Source: Henriciella aquimarina (GTDB lineage Bacteria > Pseudomonadota > Alphaproteobacteria > Caulobacterales > Hyphomonadaceae). From it: DNA of 64,000 bases. The DNA lies in the NCBI RefSeq assembly GCF_002088975.1, contig NZ_NCST01000065.1:33232-97231 (forward strand), written 5' to 3'. The notes beneath the pieces were generated by a model. That model had not been told where the DNA came from. It saw only the letters and a list, made by a program, of their open reading frames with translations, and did not search any database. Position numbers and translations under genes: made by a program. This document shows, piece after piece, positions 42,816 through 50,966 of this stretch. Position 1 is the stretch's first letter. The number at the start of each line of letters is the position of its first letter.

Positions 42816-45188
42816 ATGAGTTCTCTCAGACTATCAGTTTTCGCAACCGCGACCTGTGTTGCGTGCTTTGCGGCCCCCCAGGCTGGGGCCCAGGAAAATT
42901 CAGATGCCAACGAGGAGGCCCGTCAGGAAACGGTCTATGTCGAAGGCCGGCGTATTTCCCAGACAGATGAAGCCATCGGTCTTAACGAGGCCACCAATAC
43001 AGTCGCGGTCACGCGTGAAGAGCTGCTGTCGGCGCCCTCGGGCATTTCCGGCCTGAAAATGCTGGAGACCCTGCCGGGCTTCAACGTCCAGACGGACGGC
43101 GCGCTCGGCCTCTATGAATTCGGTAACTCGGTGACGGTCCGGGCCTTCAACCTGCAGCAGATCGGCTTTGTGCTGGATGGCGTGCCGATGGGCCGCTCCG
43201 ATGCGTTCGGCGGCAGCCCGATCTTCCGCTATGTCGACAATGAGAACCTTGGCTCCGTCGTCGCATCGCCGGGGGCCGGCGATGTCTCCCTGCCGAGTTA
43301 TGCTTCGCTTGGTCCGATTGTTTCCTACAATACGGTTGCCCCATCGGATGAGGCAGGCGGCAAGATCGCCTACACGATCGGCGACGACAATCTCGAGCGC
43401 AGCTTCATCAAGCTGGAGACCGGCGATATCAATGGCTTCTCGGCCTATATCAGCCGCTCCAAGACCGACAGCGACCTCTGGCGTGGTCCGGGCTCGATCG
43501 ATCGTGAGCATATCGAAGGCAAGGTCCGCTATGAGTTCGATAGCGATACTTTCCTGCAGTTCAATTATGTCCACAATGACTTCTTCGACTACGACTCCCC
43601 ATCCGGGCCGGAGTCGGTCTTCGAGGATGACTATTACTACGGCTACTCCCCGATCATTCCCGAGGAGGGCTGTGTCGACCCGCAGCCGGGCGTCTATGAC
43701 TATAATGGTGACGGAGTTGCTGATGGCGACGATTTCACGCCGATCTATACGGGCGGCACGTGTACCCAGTACTACCAGGACCGCATCAACATTCGTGATG
43801 ACGCGCTCTACTCGCTGAATTTCGAGACAGACATCACGCCGGGCCTTATGTTCAAGGCGACGGCGTATCAGGAAGAGAAGGATGGCTACGGGGTTTCGCC
43901 GGACAGCTATTCCAACACGCTCGGCCGTTATACCGGCCAGGCGGCTGTTGGCCTCGACGTGGTGCACCCGCGCGGGGTCCAGTTCGGTCTCTCTGAAGTG
44001 GGCGGCACCCGCAAAGGCGCGGTCGCCGGTGTCGAGTGGGACGTTGCCAATCACACGCTGGAAATCGGTGGCTGGTACGAGGATGAGGACTATCACCGCA
44101 CCCAGGCGCGCCTGAACAAGACGAATGGCTCGGCCGATGGCGATGTGCTCTGGGACGAGACGGCCTATTACCGGCGCGACTACACCTCCTACCGCGAAAC
44201 CGTGCAGCTCTACATCAAGGACACGATCAGCCTCCTTGAAGATCGTCTGAAGCTGGAAGTCGGTATCAAGAGCCTGAACGTGGACTACTCGCTTGAGGGC
44301 TATCGCGATTATAATGACTATTATCGCGTGGATCCCGACAATGAGGGCGAATACCTGCCGGGCTTCGGGCCGCAGGACATCAGTGCCGAGTATGAAGACA
44401 ATTTCCTGCCCATGATCGGTGCGGTCTATGACCTCAACACCTTCGATCAGGTCTTCGCATCCTACTCGCAAAACTATGCTCTGCCGCGGGGCGCAGACGA
44501 CGTCTTTTCCATCGCGTCGACCGACGCTGCAACAGACCCGCTGCCCGCGCCGGAAGGTGAGGAATCGGAGAACTGGGAAATCGGTATCCGGACCAACCGG
44601 CCTGAATTCTACGGCTCAGCTTCGCTGTTCTACACGACCTTCGACAATCGTCTGGTCGAGGGCAGCGTCATCAATCCAGCCACCGAACAGCCGGAAGTCT
44701 ATTATATCAATGCCGGGGAAACCGAAGCCTACGGGATCGAGCTTTCAGGGGTCTACCAGCCGAGTGTCTTCAACGACCAGCTCTATTTCAACGGCAACCT
44801 GACCTATAACAATGCCGAGTCCAAGGATGCCTTCGGTGGCAATCCGGCAGGTTCGACATTGGCCGACAGCCCGAAATGGCTGTTCACGGGCGGGGTCACC
44901 TATGAGCCGACGCCATGGCTGGTGGCAAACGTATCCGGGAAATACACCGGCAAGCGCTATGCCGACTATGCCGAAAGCTACGAGATGGAAGATTACACGG
45001 TGCTGAGCGCCTATCTCGATCTCGGCGGACCGAACGACTTCGGCATCCCTGAGAATGTCAGCCTTCGTTTCAACGTCGACAACCTGCTCGATGAAGAGGT
45101 GGAAACCGCCTTTGTCTATGCCGGCTCGGCCTATTTCCGTCCGCTTAACCCGCGGACCTTCCAGGCAACACTTACAGTGAACTTCTAG
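42816..45188 (+). CDS. TonB-dependent outer-membrane receptor (second)
   Basis: 790-residue receptor. Signal peptide about 1-27 (ends APQAGAQ). Plug (about 35-180) with LKMLETLPGFNVQTDG, IGFVLDGVPMGRSDA and SLPSYASLG. The barrel ends FQATLTVNF. Residues 295-307 (DYNGDGVADGDDF) form an EF-hand/dockerin-like calcium loop between two cysteines (EEGCVDP, GGTCTQY), probably a disulfide-closed extracellular loop. The start is ATG 42816 after AGGAAGAGG. It is followed by TSUP and the Tat aminotransferase as one operon. Ligand unknown. Confidence 0.92.
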   Translation: MSSLRLSVFATATCVACFAAPQAGAQENSDANEEARQETVYVEGRRISQTDEAIGLNEATNTVAVTREELLSAPSGISGLKMLETLPGFNVQTDGALGLYEFGNSVTVRAFNLQQIGFVLDGVPMGRSDAFGGSPIFRYVDNENLGSVVASPGAGDVSLPSYASLGPIVSYNTVAPSDEAGGKIAYTIGDDNLERSFIKLETGDINGFSAYISRSKTDSDLWRGPGSIDREHIEGKVRYEFDSDTFLQFNYVHNDFFDYDSPSGPESVFEDDYYYGYSPIIPEEGCVDPQPGVYDYNGDGVADGDDFTPIYTGGTCTQYYQDRINIRDDALYSLNFETDITPGLMFKATAYQEEKDGYGVSPDSYSNTLGRYTGQAAVGLDVVHPRGVQFGLSEVGGTRKGAVAGVEWDVANHTLEIGGWYEDEDYHRTQARLNKTNGSADGDVLWDETAYYRRDYTSYRETVQLYIKDTISLLEDRLKLEVGIKSLNVDYSLEGYRDYNDYYRVDPDNEGEYLPGFGPQDISAEYEDNFLPMIGAVYDLNTFDQVFASYSQNYALPRGADDVFSIASTDAATDPLPAPEGEESENWEIGIRTNRPEFYGSASLFYTTFDNRLVEGSVINPATEQPEVYYINAGETEAYGIELSGVYQPSVFNDQLYFNGNLTYNNAESKDAFGGNPAGSTLADSPKWLFTGGVTYEPTPWLVANVSGKYTGKRYADYAESYEMEDYTVLSAYLDLGGPNDFGIPENVSLRFNVDNLLDEEVETAFVYAGSAYFRPLNPRTFQATLTVNF

Positions 45189-45197
45189 GGGCTCGGC

Positions 45198-46124
45198 ATG
45201 GCCAGCATCATTGAACTACTTCCATTCATAGTCACCATGCTTGCCGCCGGGGCCCTGGCGGGCTTCGTGGCCGGTCTCTTCGGGATCGGCGGCGGTTTCG
45301 TCGTCGTTCCGACGCTGGCGGCGGTCTTCTCCCTGGTGTCGACCGGGGGCGGGGCCACCACCAACGACCACATCATGCATGTTGCCATCGGGACATCGCT
45401 TGCGACCATCATCTTTACCTCGCTCCGGTCTGTGCAGTCGCATGCCAAGCGCGGGGCGGTCGACTTCGACATTCTCAAGAGCTGGGCACCCTATGTGGTG
45501 CTCGGCGTCGGCGTCGGCCTGGTGATCGCCCGTTACATGAACGGGCAGGGCCTCAGCCTGATTTTCGGCATCGGTGTTTTCGTCATGGCGTGGCACTTCC
45601 TGTTTCCGGTTCTCGCCAAGCGCGCACCGGTCTCTCCCACGATGCCGACGGGCATGCTGCGCGGGGGGCTGGGGAGCTTTCTCGGCGGCATGTGCGCCCT
45701 GTTGGGGATCGGTGGCGGCACACCAGCTGTCCTGATCATGACACTGAGTGGACAGCCCATGCACCGGGCCGTGGCGACGGCGGCCGGTTTCGGGACACTG
45801 ATCGCCATTCCCGGGGCCATTGGCTCGGTGATCATCGGGCTCGGCGAGGAGGGGCTCCCTTACGGTTCGATCGGTTATGTCAACCTGATCGCGCTTGTCG
45901 GCATCGCCGGCATGAGCGTTCTGACGGCTCCGGTCGGTGTGGCTGTGGCTCACAGCCTGGACCCCATGCGCTTGCGCAAGGTCTTCGGCATTTATCTCCT
46001 CGTGACCTCCAGTCTCATGCTTTTCAACGCGTTTTCAGCCGGCGGGCATAAAGAGGAGATACCCGCCATCTCGGATATTTCTGCGACAACAATCGATGAA
46101 GGAGTTCAGAAGAATGGCATATGA
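45198..46124 (+). CDS. TSUP/TauE-SafE-family permease
   Basis: 308-residue inner-membrane protein with about eight helices and the family repeats GFVAGLFGIGGGFVVVPTL and GGMCALLGIGGGTPAVLIM. TSUP members move sulfite, sulfonates, organosulfur compounds or small carboxylates. It starts 9 bases after the TonB receptor stop and its end overlaps the aminotransferase start by 11 bases, so all three are co-translated. With an FGE nearby, a sulfur-bearing substrate is possible but unproven. Confidence 0.9.
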   Translation: MASIIELLPFIVTMLAAGALAGFVAGLFGIGGGFVVVPTLAAVFSLVSTGGGATTNDHIMHVAIGTSLATIIFTSLRSVQSHAKRGAVDFDILKSWAPYVVLGVGVGLVIARYMNGQGLSLIFGIGVFVMAWHFLFPVLAKRAPVSPTMPTGMLRGGLGSFLGGMCALLGIGGGTPAVLIMTLSGQPMHRAVATAAGFGTLIAIPGAIGSVIIGLGEEGLPYGSIGYVNLIALVGIAGMSVLTAPVGVAVAHSLDPMRLRKVFGIYLLVTSSLMLFNAFSAGGHKEEIPAISDISATTIDEGVQKNGI

Positions 46125-47265
46125 TCTTTCAAGGCGGGCATTTTTCGGTGCGGGTATGGCAGGCTTGGCCGGCTGTGCATCGGCCGGGATGACCTCGCTC
46201 ACGGCAGAGGCGCAAGGCGCCTTTCCGCCCAGCCCATCGACATCGGGCATGTTCGGTCCGGAAGAGGGGCTCGCCCAGCTTTCACGCAATGAGAACCCCT
46301 ACGGACCGGCACCGTCAGCTCTCAAGGGCATCAGCAAGGCCGCGGAAGCAGGGGCCTACTACACCTCCATGCGCTCGACGGCTGCGTTGCAGAAACTGAT
46401 CGCTGAGCGCCACGGCCTGGATCCGGCCCAGATTGTCATAACGACCGGTTCCGGCGAGGCCCTGAGTGCGCTCGCGCTGATGAACGGGCCGAAGGGGCCG
46501 ATCCTGGCGCCCCGGCTCTTCTGGGACACGACGGCTCTTTATGCGGCCAATCTCGGTCTGGCTGAAATCCAGCGCGTGCCTCTGACCTCGGACATGGAGA
46601 TCGACCTTCCGACCATGGAGGCGAAAGCGACCTCCGACATCGGCATGGTCCAGCTCTGCAATCCGAACAATCCGACCGGCCTGGTCCTCCCGGGCAGTGT
46701 CATCCGCCCCGCGGTTGAGCGCATGGCGGCGAAGACGACGGTCGTGGTCGATGAAGCTTACATCGAACTGGCTGACGATCCGGATGCGACCACCTGTATC
46801 CCGCTGGTCAAGGCCGGCCACGATGTGGTCGTCACGCGGACCTTCTCGAAGATCTATGGTATGGCCGGCATTCGCGTCGGATATACGATTTCCTCGGAAG
46901 AGACCGCCGAAAAGATCCGCGCGACGGCCATGTCCTGGACGCCGTGCACCTCGTTTGGCGGGGCCATCGGCTGCTATAATGACGAGGGCTTCCTGAAGAT
47001 GTCACGCGGCAAGATCGTCGAGGCCCGCGAGATGGTGACGTCGACGCTGGACACGCTGGGGATGGAATATCTGCCGTCCCAGACGAACTTCGTCTACTTC
47101 AAGAGCGGCCTGCCGGCTGAGGATCTGCGGGCACGCCTCGCGGAGAAAAAGATCGCCATCCGCGGACAATACATGGACTATACGGATCTGAGCCGTGTCT
47201 CCATGGGGCGCATCGAGGATGTCGAGCGCTTCTGCCGTGCCCTGCCGGAGGTTGTCGGCGCCTGA
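46114..47265 (+). CDS. Tat-exported PLP-dependent aminotransferase (HisC-like)
   Basis: 383-residue fold-type I aminotransferase. The N-terminus SRRAFFGAGMAGLAGC joins a twin-arginine signal and a lipobox, so the enzyme is probably folded with its cofactor, exported and lipid-anchored in the periplasm. Family marks are LSRNENPYGP, ITTGSGEALSAL, CNPNNPTGLV, VVVDEAYIEL and the Schiff-base lysine K246 in TFSKIYGMAGIRVGY. GGAG 9 bases upstream fixes the ATG. HisC itself is cytoplasmic; this paralogue must act on something else. Pyoverdine PvdN is a precedent for a Tat-exported PLP enzyme, although of another PLP subfamily. Confidence 0.88.
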   Translation: MAYDLSRRAFFGAGMAGLAGCASAGMTSLTAEAQGAFPPSPSTSGMFGPEEGLAQLSRNENPYGPAPSALKGISKAAEAGAYYTSMRSTAALQKLIAERHGLDPAQIVITTGSGEALSALALMNGPKGPILAPRLFWDTTALYAANLGLAEIQRVPLTSDMEIDLPTMEAKATSDIGMVQLCNPNNPTGLVLPGSVIRPAVERMAAKTTVVVDEAYIELADDPDATTCIPLVKAGHDVVVTRTFSKIYGMAGIRVGYTISSEETAEKIRATAMSWTPCTSFGGAIGCYNDEGFLKMSRGKIVEAREMVTSTLDTLGMEYLPSQTNFVYFKSGLPAEDLRARLAEKKIAIRGQYMDYTDLSRVSMGRIEDVERFCRALPEVVGA

Positions 47266-47491
47266 TTTGGGGCTGATGCCTGCCAGGCTGTAGGCAGGGG
47301 TGGCGGTGCAACCGCGTTTCAGCCCCGGGTCGGGCAAAGGGTTTTCGGGCGAAGAGGGGTGAGCTGTTCGGCAAGAATGGCGCACCGCTCTTCGCCCGAT
47401 CTTTATTGTGCCGGGCAAGTGAAGGCCCGGTTCCGGTACCCCTTCATGGGCCAATGGGGTGTTCGCATCCCGCTCCAGATATGAGTGCCAC

Positions 47492-47524
47492 CGTGCGGGC
47501 TGCCGATCCCGGGCAGCCCGCACG
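47492..47524 (+). terminator. Strong hairpin terminator
   Basis: A 13-bp perfect stem (47492-47504 with 47512-47524) with a 7-base loop, followed by TCGTTT. It separates the TonB receptor operon from the regulator genes, although it lies 227 bases after the last stop. Confidence 0.6.
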
Positions 47525-47715
47525 TCGTTTCTGGCTTTCAAGCTGATTCGCGTTCGTTCTCGCGCGGCAGCGTGATGAACCGCAAGTCCATTTATCCACA
47601 GCCGTCATCCGTAAAATACGATTTGCGGCGATGTCGAAATTGCGTGAGCCGGTCGCAGAGCTGCGCACATAACACTTTGATTTGTAACTCATATTCATAT
47701 TCCAGCCTAGTGGAA

Positions 47716-47729
47716 TTGATTTTTCTCAA
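47716..47729 (+). promoter_or_regulatory. FNR/FixK box (TTGA-N6-TCAA)
   Basis: TTGATTTTTCTCAA fits the FNR/FixK consensus; the left half is a full TTGAT. Its centre is about 91 bases before the ATG of the first Crp/Fnr gene, a place suited to activation of a promoter near 47760. Confidence 0.65.
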
Positions 47730-47813
47730 TATTGCATGGGACGGCAAACGATATGTCTATTTTGAAGATCAGAACGAGATTTAAATAGCCTGGCCGTCAC
47801 CAAGGCACCGGGC

Positions 47814-48590
47814 ATGATGACCAACAGGTGCTACAATGCCCCCAATTCGACGATTGTTTGCAGGTCCACTTTGAGTGCGGGGGCAGAGGGGCTGAATAAC
47901 AAGCTGCTGGGCGCTATGCCCGCCAGCACGTTCGATCGTATCGCGCCACACCTAACGCCTGTGAGGTTCGACAAGGGGACTGTCCTGTACGAGCTCGATG
48001 AGCCGATCCGGCACGTCTACTTCGTCAATCATGGCCTGGTCTCTCTCGTGAAGACGATGAAAGATGGCCGGATGGTCGAAATCGGTGCGATCGGGACGGA
48101 CGGTGTCACCGGCATCAATGCTCTTTTCGATATCGACACGGCCCTGTTCGAAACCATCATGCAGATCCCTGGCGAAGTGTTGAAGATACCGGTGGCCGAC
48201 TTGCGCAGGGCCATGGCGGAAGACCCGCTTCTACATGACCTGCTCGAGGGATATGTGCATGTCATCCTTGCCCAGATTGCACAGACGGCGGCCTGCAACC
48301 GTCTGCACTCCACGCAGGAGCGGTGCTGCAGATGGCTGCTCGTCTGCCACGACTCCGCGCTTGCCGAGGAATTCCACCTCACGCATGAATTCCTGGCCAT
48401 GATGCTGGGTGTCCGGCGCGTCAGCGTCACGATGGCCGCCAGCGGGCTGCAGAAGGCCGGACATATCAAGTATAGCAGGGGGCGGATTACGGTCACGAAC
48501 CGTGCCGGGCTCGAGGCCCAGGCCTGCGAGTGCTACTCAGCCGTCAAATCGATCAGCGGACGGCTTCTGAGCGGGCGTCTCAAGGTCTGA
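47814..48590 (+). CDS. Crp/Fnr-family regulator
   Basis: 258-residue regulator. Cyclic-nucleotide-binding-like beta-roll at about 30-150 (FDKGTVLYELDEPIRHVYFVNHG, EIGAIGTDGVTG), a dimer helix, then an HTH at about 190-235 (LTHEFLAMMLGVRRVSVTMAASGLQ) and the conserved end GRITVTNRAGLEAQACECY. It lacks the Glu-x-x-Ser-Arg recognition helix of FNR/FixK, so it probably reads another sequence. An FNR box lies upstream, so it may be a second-tier regulator. No Fe-S cysteine cluster at the N-terminus. Confidence 0.88.
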   Translation: MMTNRCYNAPNSTIVCRSTLSAGAEGLNNKLLGAMPASTFDRIAPHLTPVRFDKGTVLYELDEPIRHVYFVNHGLVSLVKTMKDGRMVEIGAIGTDGVTGINALFDIDTALFETIMQIPGEVLKIPVADLRRAMAEDPLLHDLLEGYVHVILAQIAQTAACNRLHSTQERCCRWLLVCHDSALAEEFHLTHEFLAMMLGVRRVSVTMAASGLQKAGHIKYSRGRITVTNRAGLEAQACECYSAVKSISGRLLSGRLKV

Positions 48591-48675
48591 ACGCCATTCA
48601 AAAAATGCGGTCATACCGCCATCGCGTGATGGCGCTTCGAATACGGCCGCGACTGTCGCATTGGTTGCGCGAGGC

Positions 48676-48691
48676 ATTGCTCGGAAGCAAT
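48676..48691. promoter_or_regulatory. Palindrome ATTGCT-N4-AGCAAT
   Basis: Perfect 6-bp arms with a 4-base spacer, the same geometry as Crp/Fnr sites. It lies 108 bases before the FixK-type gene. It could be the site of the other Crp/Fnr protein. Confidence 0.45.
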
Positions 48692-48735
48692 CAAAAATTG
48701 CGTGTCTAGTGTTCGCTATCGAACAGACATCAGCC

Positions 48736-48750
48736 TGAGAAAAATTCTCA
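48736..48750. promoter_or_regulatory. Palindrome TGAGAA-N3-TTCTCA
   Basis: Perfect 6-bp arms with AAA spacer, 49 bases before the FixK-type start. A possible operator; binding protein unknown. Confidence 0.4.
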
Positions 48751-48798
48751 CTATTGGATAATTCTACCGTTTCTCATCTCTATGGAGATCGCTTTCAT

Positions 48799-49662
48799 AT
48801 GGGTAGCCCTCGACCCGTTTATGCCCGCGGCAAGCCCGACCCCCGATACAGGACGATTGAAAAGCGACACAATCGGCGGTCCTCGGGCGCGCGCGTTTTA
48901 TCCAGGTCGCAGACCGCCCGGGCCTTCGATGTCCTCCAGTCGTCGATTGCCGGAACGCGCTGGATGTTCAACGCCAACCAGCACATCGCCATGGAAGGCG
49001 ACACCAAGGATCATGTCGTCGGCATCGTCTCCGGAATGATGCGCTGCTTTCGGATCAATCCGGATGGACGGCGCTTTATCTACGATTTCAGCGGTCCCGG
49101 TTCGCTGATTGGCCTCCAGTTTGGCGACCGCCATATCTGTTCGACCGAAGCCGTGACGGACTGTGAGGTCGTCATGTTCCGTACAGCCGACATCGATGCC
49201 GCCTTCGAGCAGGTCCCTGAGGCGCGGTGCGCCATTCTGAGGACGATGACAGAGGAAGTCGCGCAGAGGCAGTGGGCAAGCTTCCGGCTGGCTCATATGA
49301 GCGCCGATCAGAGAGTTGCCGACTACATCCTCGAACTGGCAGATGAGGGCAGGGTGTGGTCGATCCACCTCGCTATGTCGAGGATGGACCTCGCAGATCA
49401 TCTGGGCCTCACCTTCGAAACGGTCAGCCGGTCATTCCGAAAGCTCGATGAATTGGGGCTGATCAGGCTTCACACCGCCCGCCGTTTCGACATCCAGAGC
49501 CATGAAGGGCTGCAGCATTTCGTCGGCGTCTCTCATGTGGGGGCTCCCACACGCCTGAGAGTGCCGGAGGCAGCGAGCCTTTCGGAGGGGGAGGATTGTT
49601 GCGGCTCCGAAGGCGGTGACGACGGTCTGGCCATCGGGCGATGGGTCAGCCCTGTTCTGTGA
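48799..49662 (+). CDS. FixK/FNR-type transcription regulator
   Basis: 287-residue Crp/Fnr regulator. Beta-roll about 55-165; HTH with LADHLGLTFETVSRSFRKLDELGLI, whose E-x-x-S-R recognition helix reads TTGA-N6-TCAA. There is no N-terminal FNR iron-sulfur cysteine cluster, so it is FixK-like rather than an oxygen sensor. The tail after about 250 is long and has a CC pair. GGAG (48784-48787) favours ATG 48799; a TTG at 48754 is an alternative. It is a good candidate for acting at the two boxes found in the window. Confidence 0.87.
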   Translation: MGSPRPVYARGKPDPRYRTIEKRHNRRSSGARVLSRSQTARAFDVLQSSIAGTRWMFNANQHIAMEGDTKDHVVGIVSGMMRCFRINPDGRRFIYDFSGPGSLIGLQFGDRHICSTEAVTDCEVVMFRTADIDAAFEQVPEARCAILRTMTEEVAQRQWASFRLAHMSADQRVADYILELADEGRVWSIHLAMSRMDLADHLGLTFETVSRSFRKLDELGLIRLHTARRFDIQSHEGLQHFVGVSHVGAPTRLRVPEAASLSEGEDCCGSEGGDDGLAIGRWVSPVL

Positions 49663-49719
49663 TGACATCGACCAATGCCGGCGATTTGTCGGAGAGTCTG
49701 CTGCAAGCAGGAGGCACTA

Positions 49720-50388
49720 TTGGAAAACCTGGACAGATTCATAGCCCGTCAGAATTTGAAGCATTTCCGGCTTCTGCTTGAAGAGGGAGTCGATCCCGCG
49801 ACGCGGCGTTTCCTCAGTGCCAAGATTTACGAGCTCCAGAGAGAGCTGGCCTATCAGGATGCCGAGGCCGATGGGGTCTTCACCGACAGCTCGCCGCCAT
49901 CTGGCGAGACCTCGTCATGCGATCGGCCCGAGACGGACTGCCGGTCGCTTGTGAACTTCGACGAGGTGACCCATCCTTGTCTTCTGATCGATCCGGGCGC
50001 TGGCCTGCACATCCTCGATGTGAATGACGCCTTTGCCCGGGCCACTATCGTTAAGCCCGCCGAGATCGTGGGTAACAAGCTGTTCGACATGTTCCCTGAT
50101 AATCCGGGGCATGCGCAGGCCGACGGGGCCAGCAATCTTTTCAACTCCCTGAGAACGGCCGTCGTCACCGGGCGTGCCGACAGCATGGCGGTGCAGCGGT
50201 ACGATATCCGGAGCCCGTCCGGGGATTTTCTGGTTCGCTACTGGAAGATGGTCAATACGCCTGTTTTCGACAGGGACAGTAAGCTCCAGCTCCTGTTGCA
50301 CCGCACTGAAGATGTCACCGGTGAGGTTTCCAAAGCAGCTCCGCTTGGCGGATTTGATGGAGATCAAGGAAGCCATATCGTGCAGTAA
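49720..50388 (+). CDS. PAS-domain sensor-like protein without output domain
   Basis: 222 residues from a TTG start placed by AGGAGG 5 bases upstream; an ATG at 49675 is an alternative. An N-terminal helical part (ENLDRFIARQNLKHFRLLLEEG) is typical of stand-alone PAS proteins in alphaproteobacteria. The PAS fold (about 75-200) includes LLIDPGAGLHILDVNDAFARAT and LFDMFPDNPGHAQADG and ends LLLHRTEDVTGEV. No kinase, GGDEF or HTH follows, so partners are needed for signalling. It lies 57 bases after the FixK gene and is perhaps co-transcribed. Confidence 0.8.
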   Translation: MENLDRFIARQNLKHFRLLLEEGVDPATRRFLSAKIYELQRELAYQDAEADGVFTDSSPPSGETSSCDRPETDCRSLVNFDEVTHPCLLIDPGAGLHILDVNDAFARATIVKPAEIVGNKLFDMFPDNPGHAQADGASNLFNSLRTAVVTGRADSMAVQRYDIRSPSGDFLVRYWKMVNTPVFDRDSKLQLLLHRTEDVTGEVSKAAPLGGFDGDQGSHIVQ

Positions 50389-50449
50389 GTTGAGCTGGTT
50401 TGTGCGGAATGCCTGACCTATTCCGTTACGCTCTCAGAAGGAGGCCATA

Positions 50450-50884
50450 ATGGCTGACAGGTCTTTCGATCTGACGATCGACCCGACAATCGCCTACCGG
50501 ATCGCAGAACTCGCGCGGGAATATGAGTCGGAAGATTTCGATCCTTCCGAGAACGAAGAAGAAGATATCGACAGCACGGTGGTGCCGGAGGATGGCGAGC
50601 TGGTAGAGGGCGAGAGCGACACCAGTGAAAGAGATCCCCGCCTGGCGGAGATCGCCGGCCTGATCGAAGCTCTCGACATCGATGATCAGCATGATCTTCT
50701 GGCCCTGGTCTGGTACGGGCGGGGTGATTTTGACGGCAGCTGGGCGCCGGCGCGTCGTCAGGCGCGTGAGACCGAACCCCTGCACGTCCTGTCCTATATC
50801 GAGCAAACGCCACTTGCCGGAGAGTATCTCTTTCAGGCGCTCGACGATCTGGGCTATCCTGCAGAAGACTACGGACAGGCCTAG
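50450..50884 (+). CDS. DUF3775-family protein
   Basis: 144-residue acidic protein of unknown function. The N-terminal 25 residues (FDLTIDPTIAYRIAELAREYE) and the C-terminal half (IDDQHDLLALVWYGRGDFDG, then LSYIEQTPLAGEYLFQALDDLGY) match the DUF3775 pattern as I know it. The middle is a low-complexity Asp/Glu stretch. AGAAGGAGG precedes the ATG. No signal or membrane segment. Confidence 0.75.
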   Translation: MADRSFDLTIDPTIAYRIAELAREYESEDFDPSENEEEDIDSTVVPEDGELVEGESDTSERDPRLAEIAGLIEALDIDDQHDLLALVWYGRGDFDGSWAPARRQARETEPLHVLSYIEQTPLAGEYLFQALDDLGYPAEDYGQA

Positions 50885-50966
50885 GACGACACCTGCCCTT
50901 ATTCCGGCGAATGCGGGACCCTGAAAACGGGTCCGGCGATACAATCACCCCTCTGTCCCAAGGGAT

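Larger units (their letters stand above)
47266..47813. other. Intergenic region with several hairpins and FNR box
   Basis: 548 bases without a convincing gene; a 99-residue frame (47485-47784) lacks any signature. Seen are a stem at 47345-47356 with 47388-47399 (12 bp, 31-base loop), a strong terminator at 47492-47524 and an FNR-type box at 47716-47729. The last 170 bases are AT-rich. Confidence 0.55.

Noticed and set aside
42900..44471. 523-residue minus-strand frame opposite the second TonB receptor
   Set aside because: Ile/Val/Arg-rich shadow of the receptor coding frame, no signature.
47485..47784. 99-residue frame before the first Crp/Fnr gene
   Set aside because: It begins inside a terminator hairpin and runs through the FNR box; composition is not gene-like.
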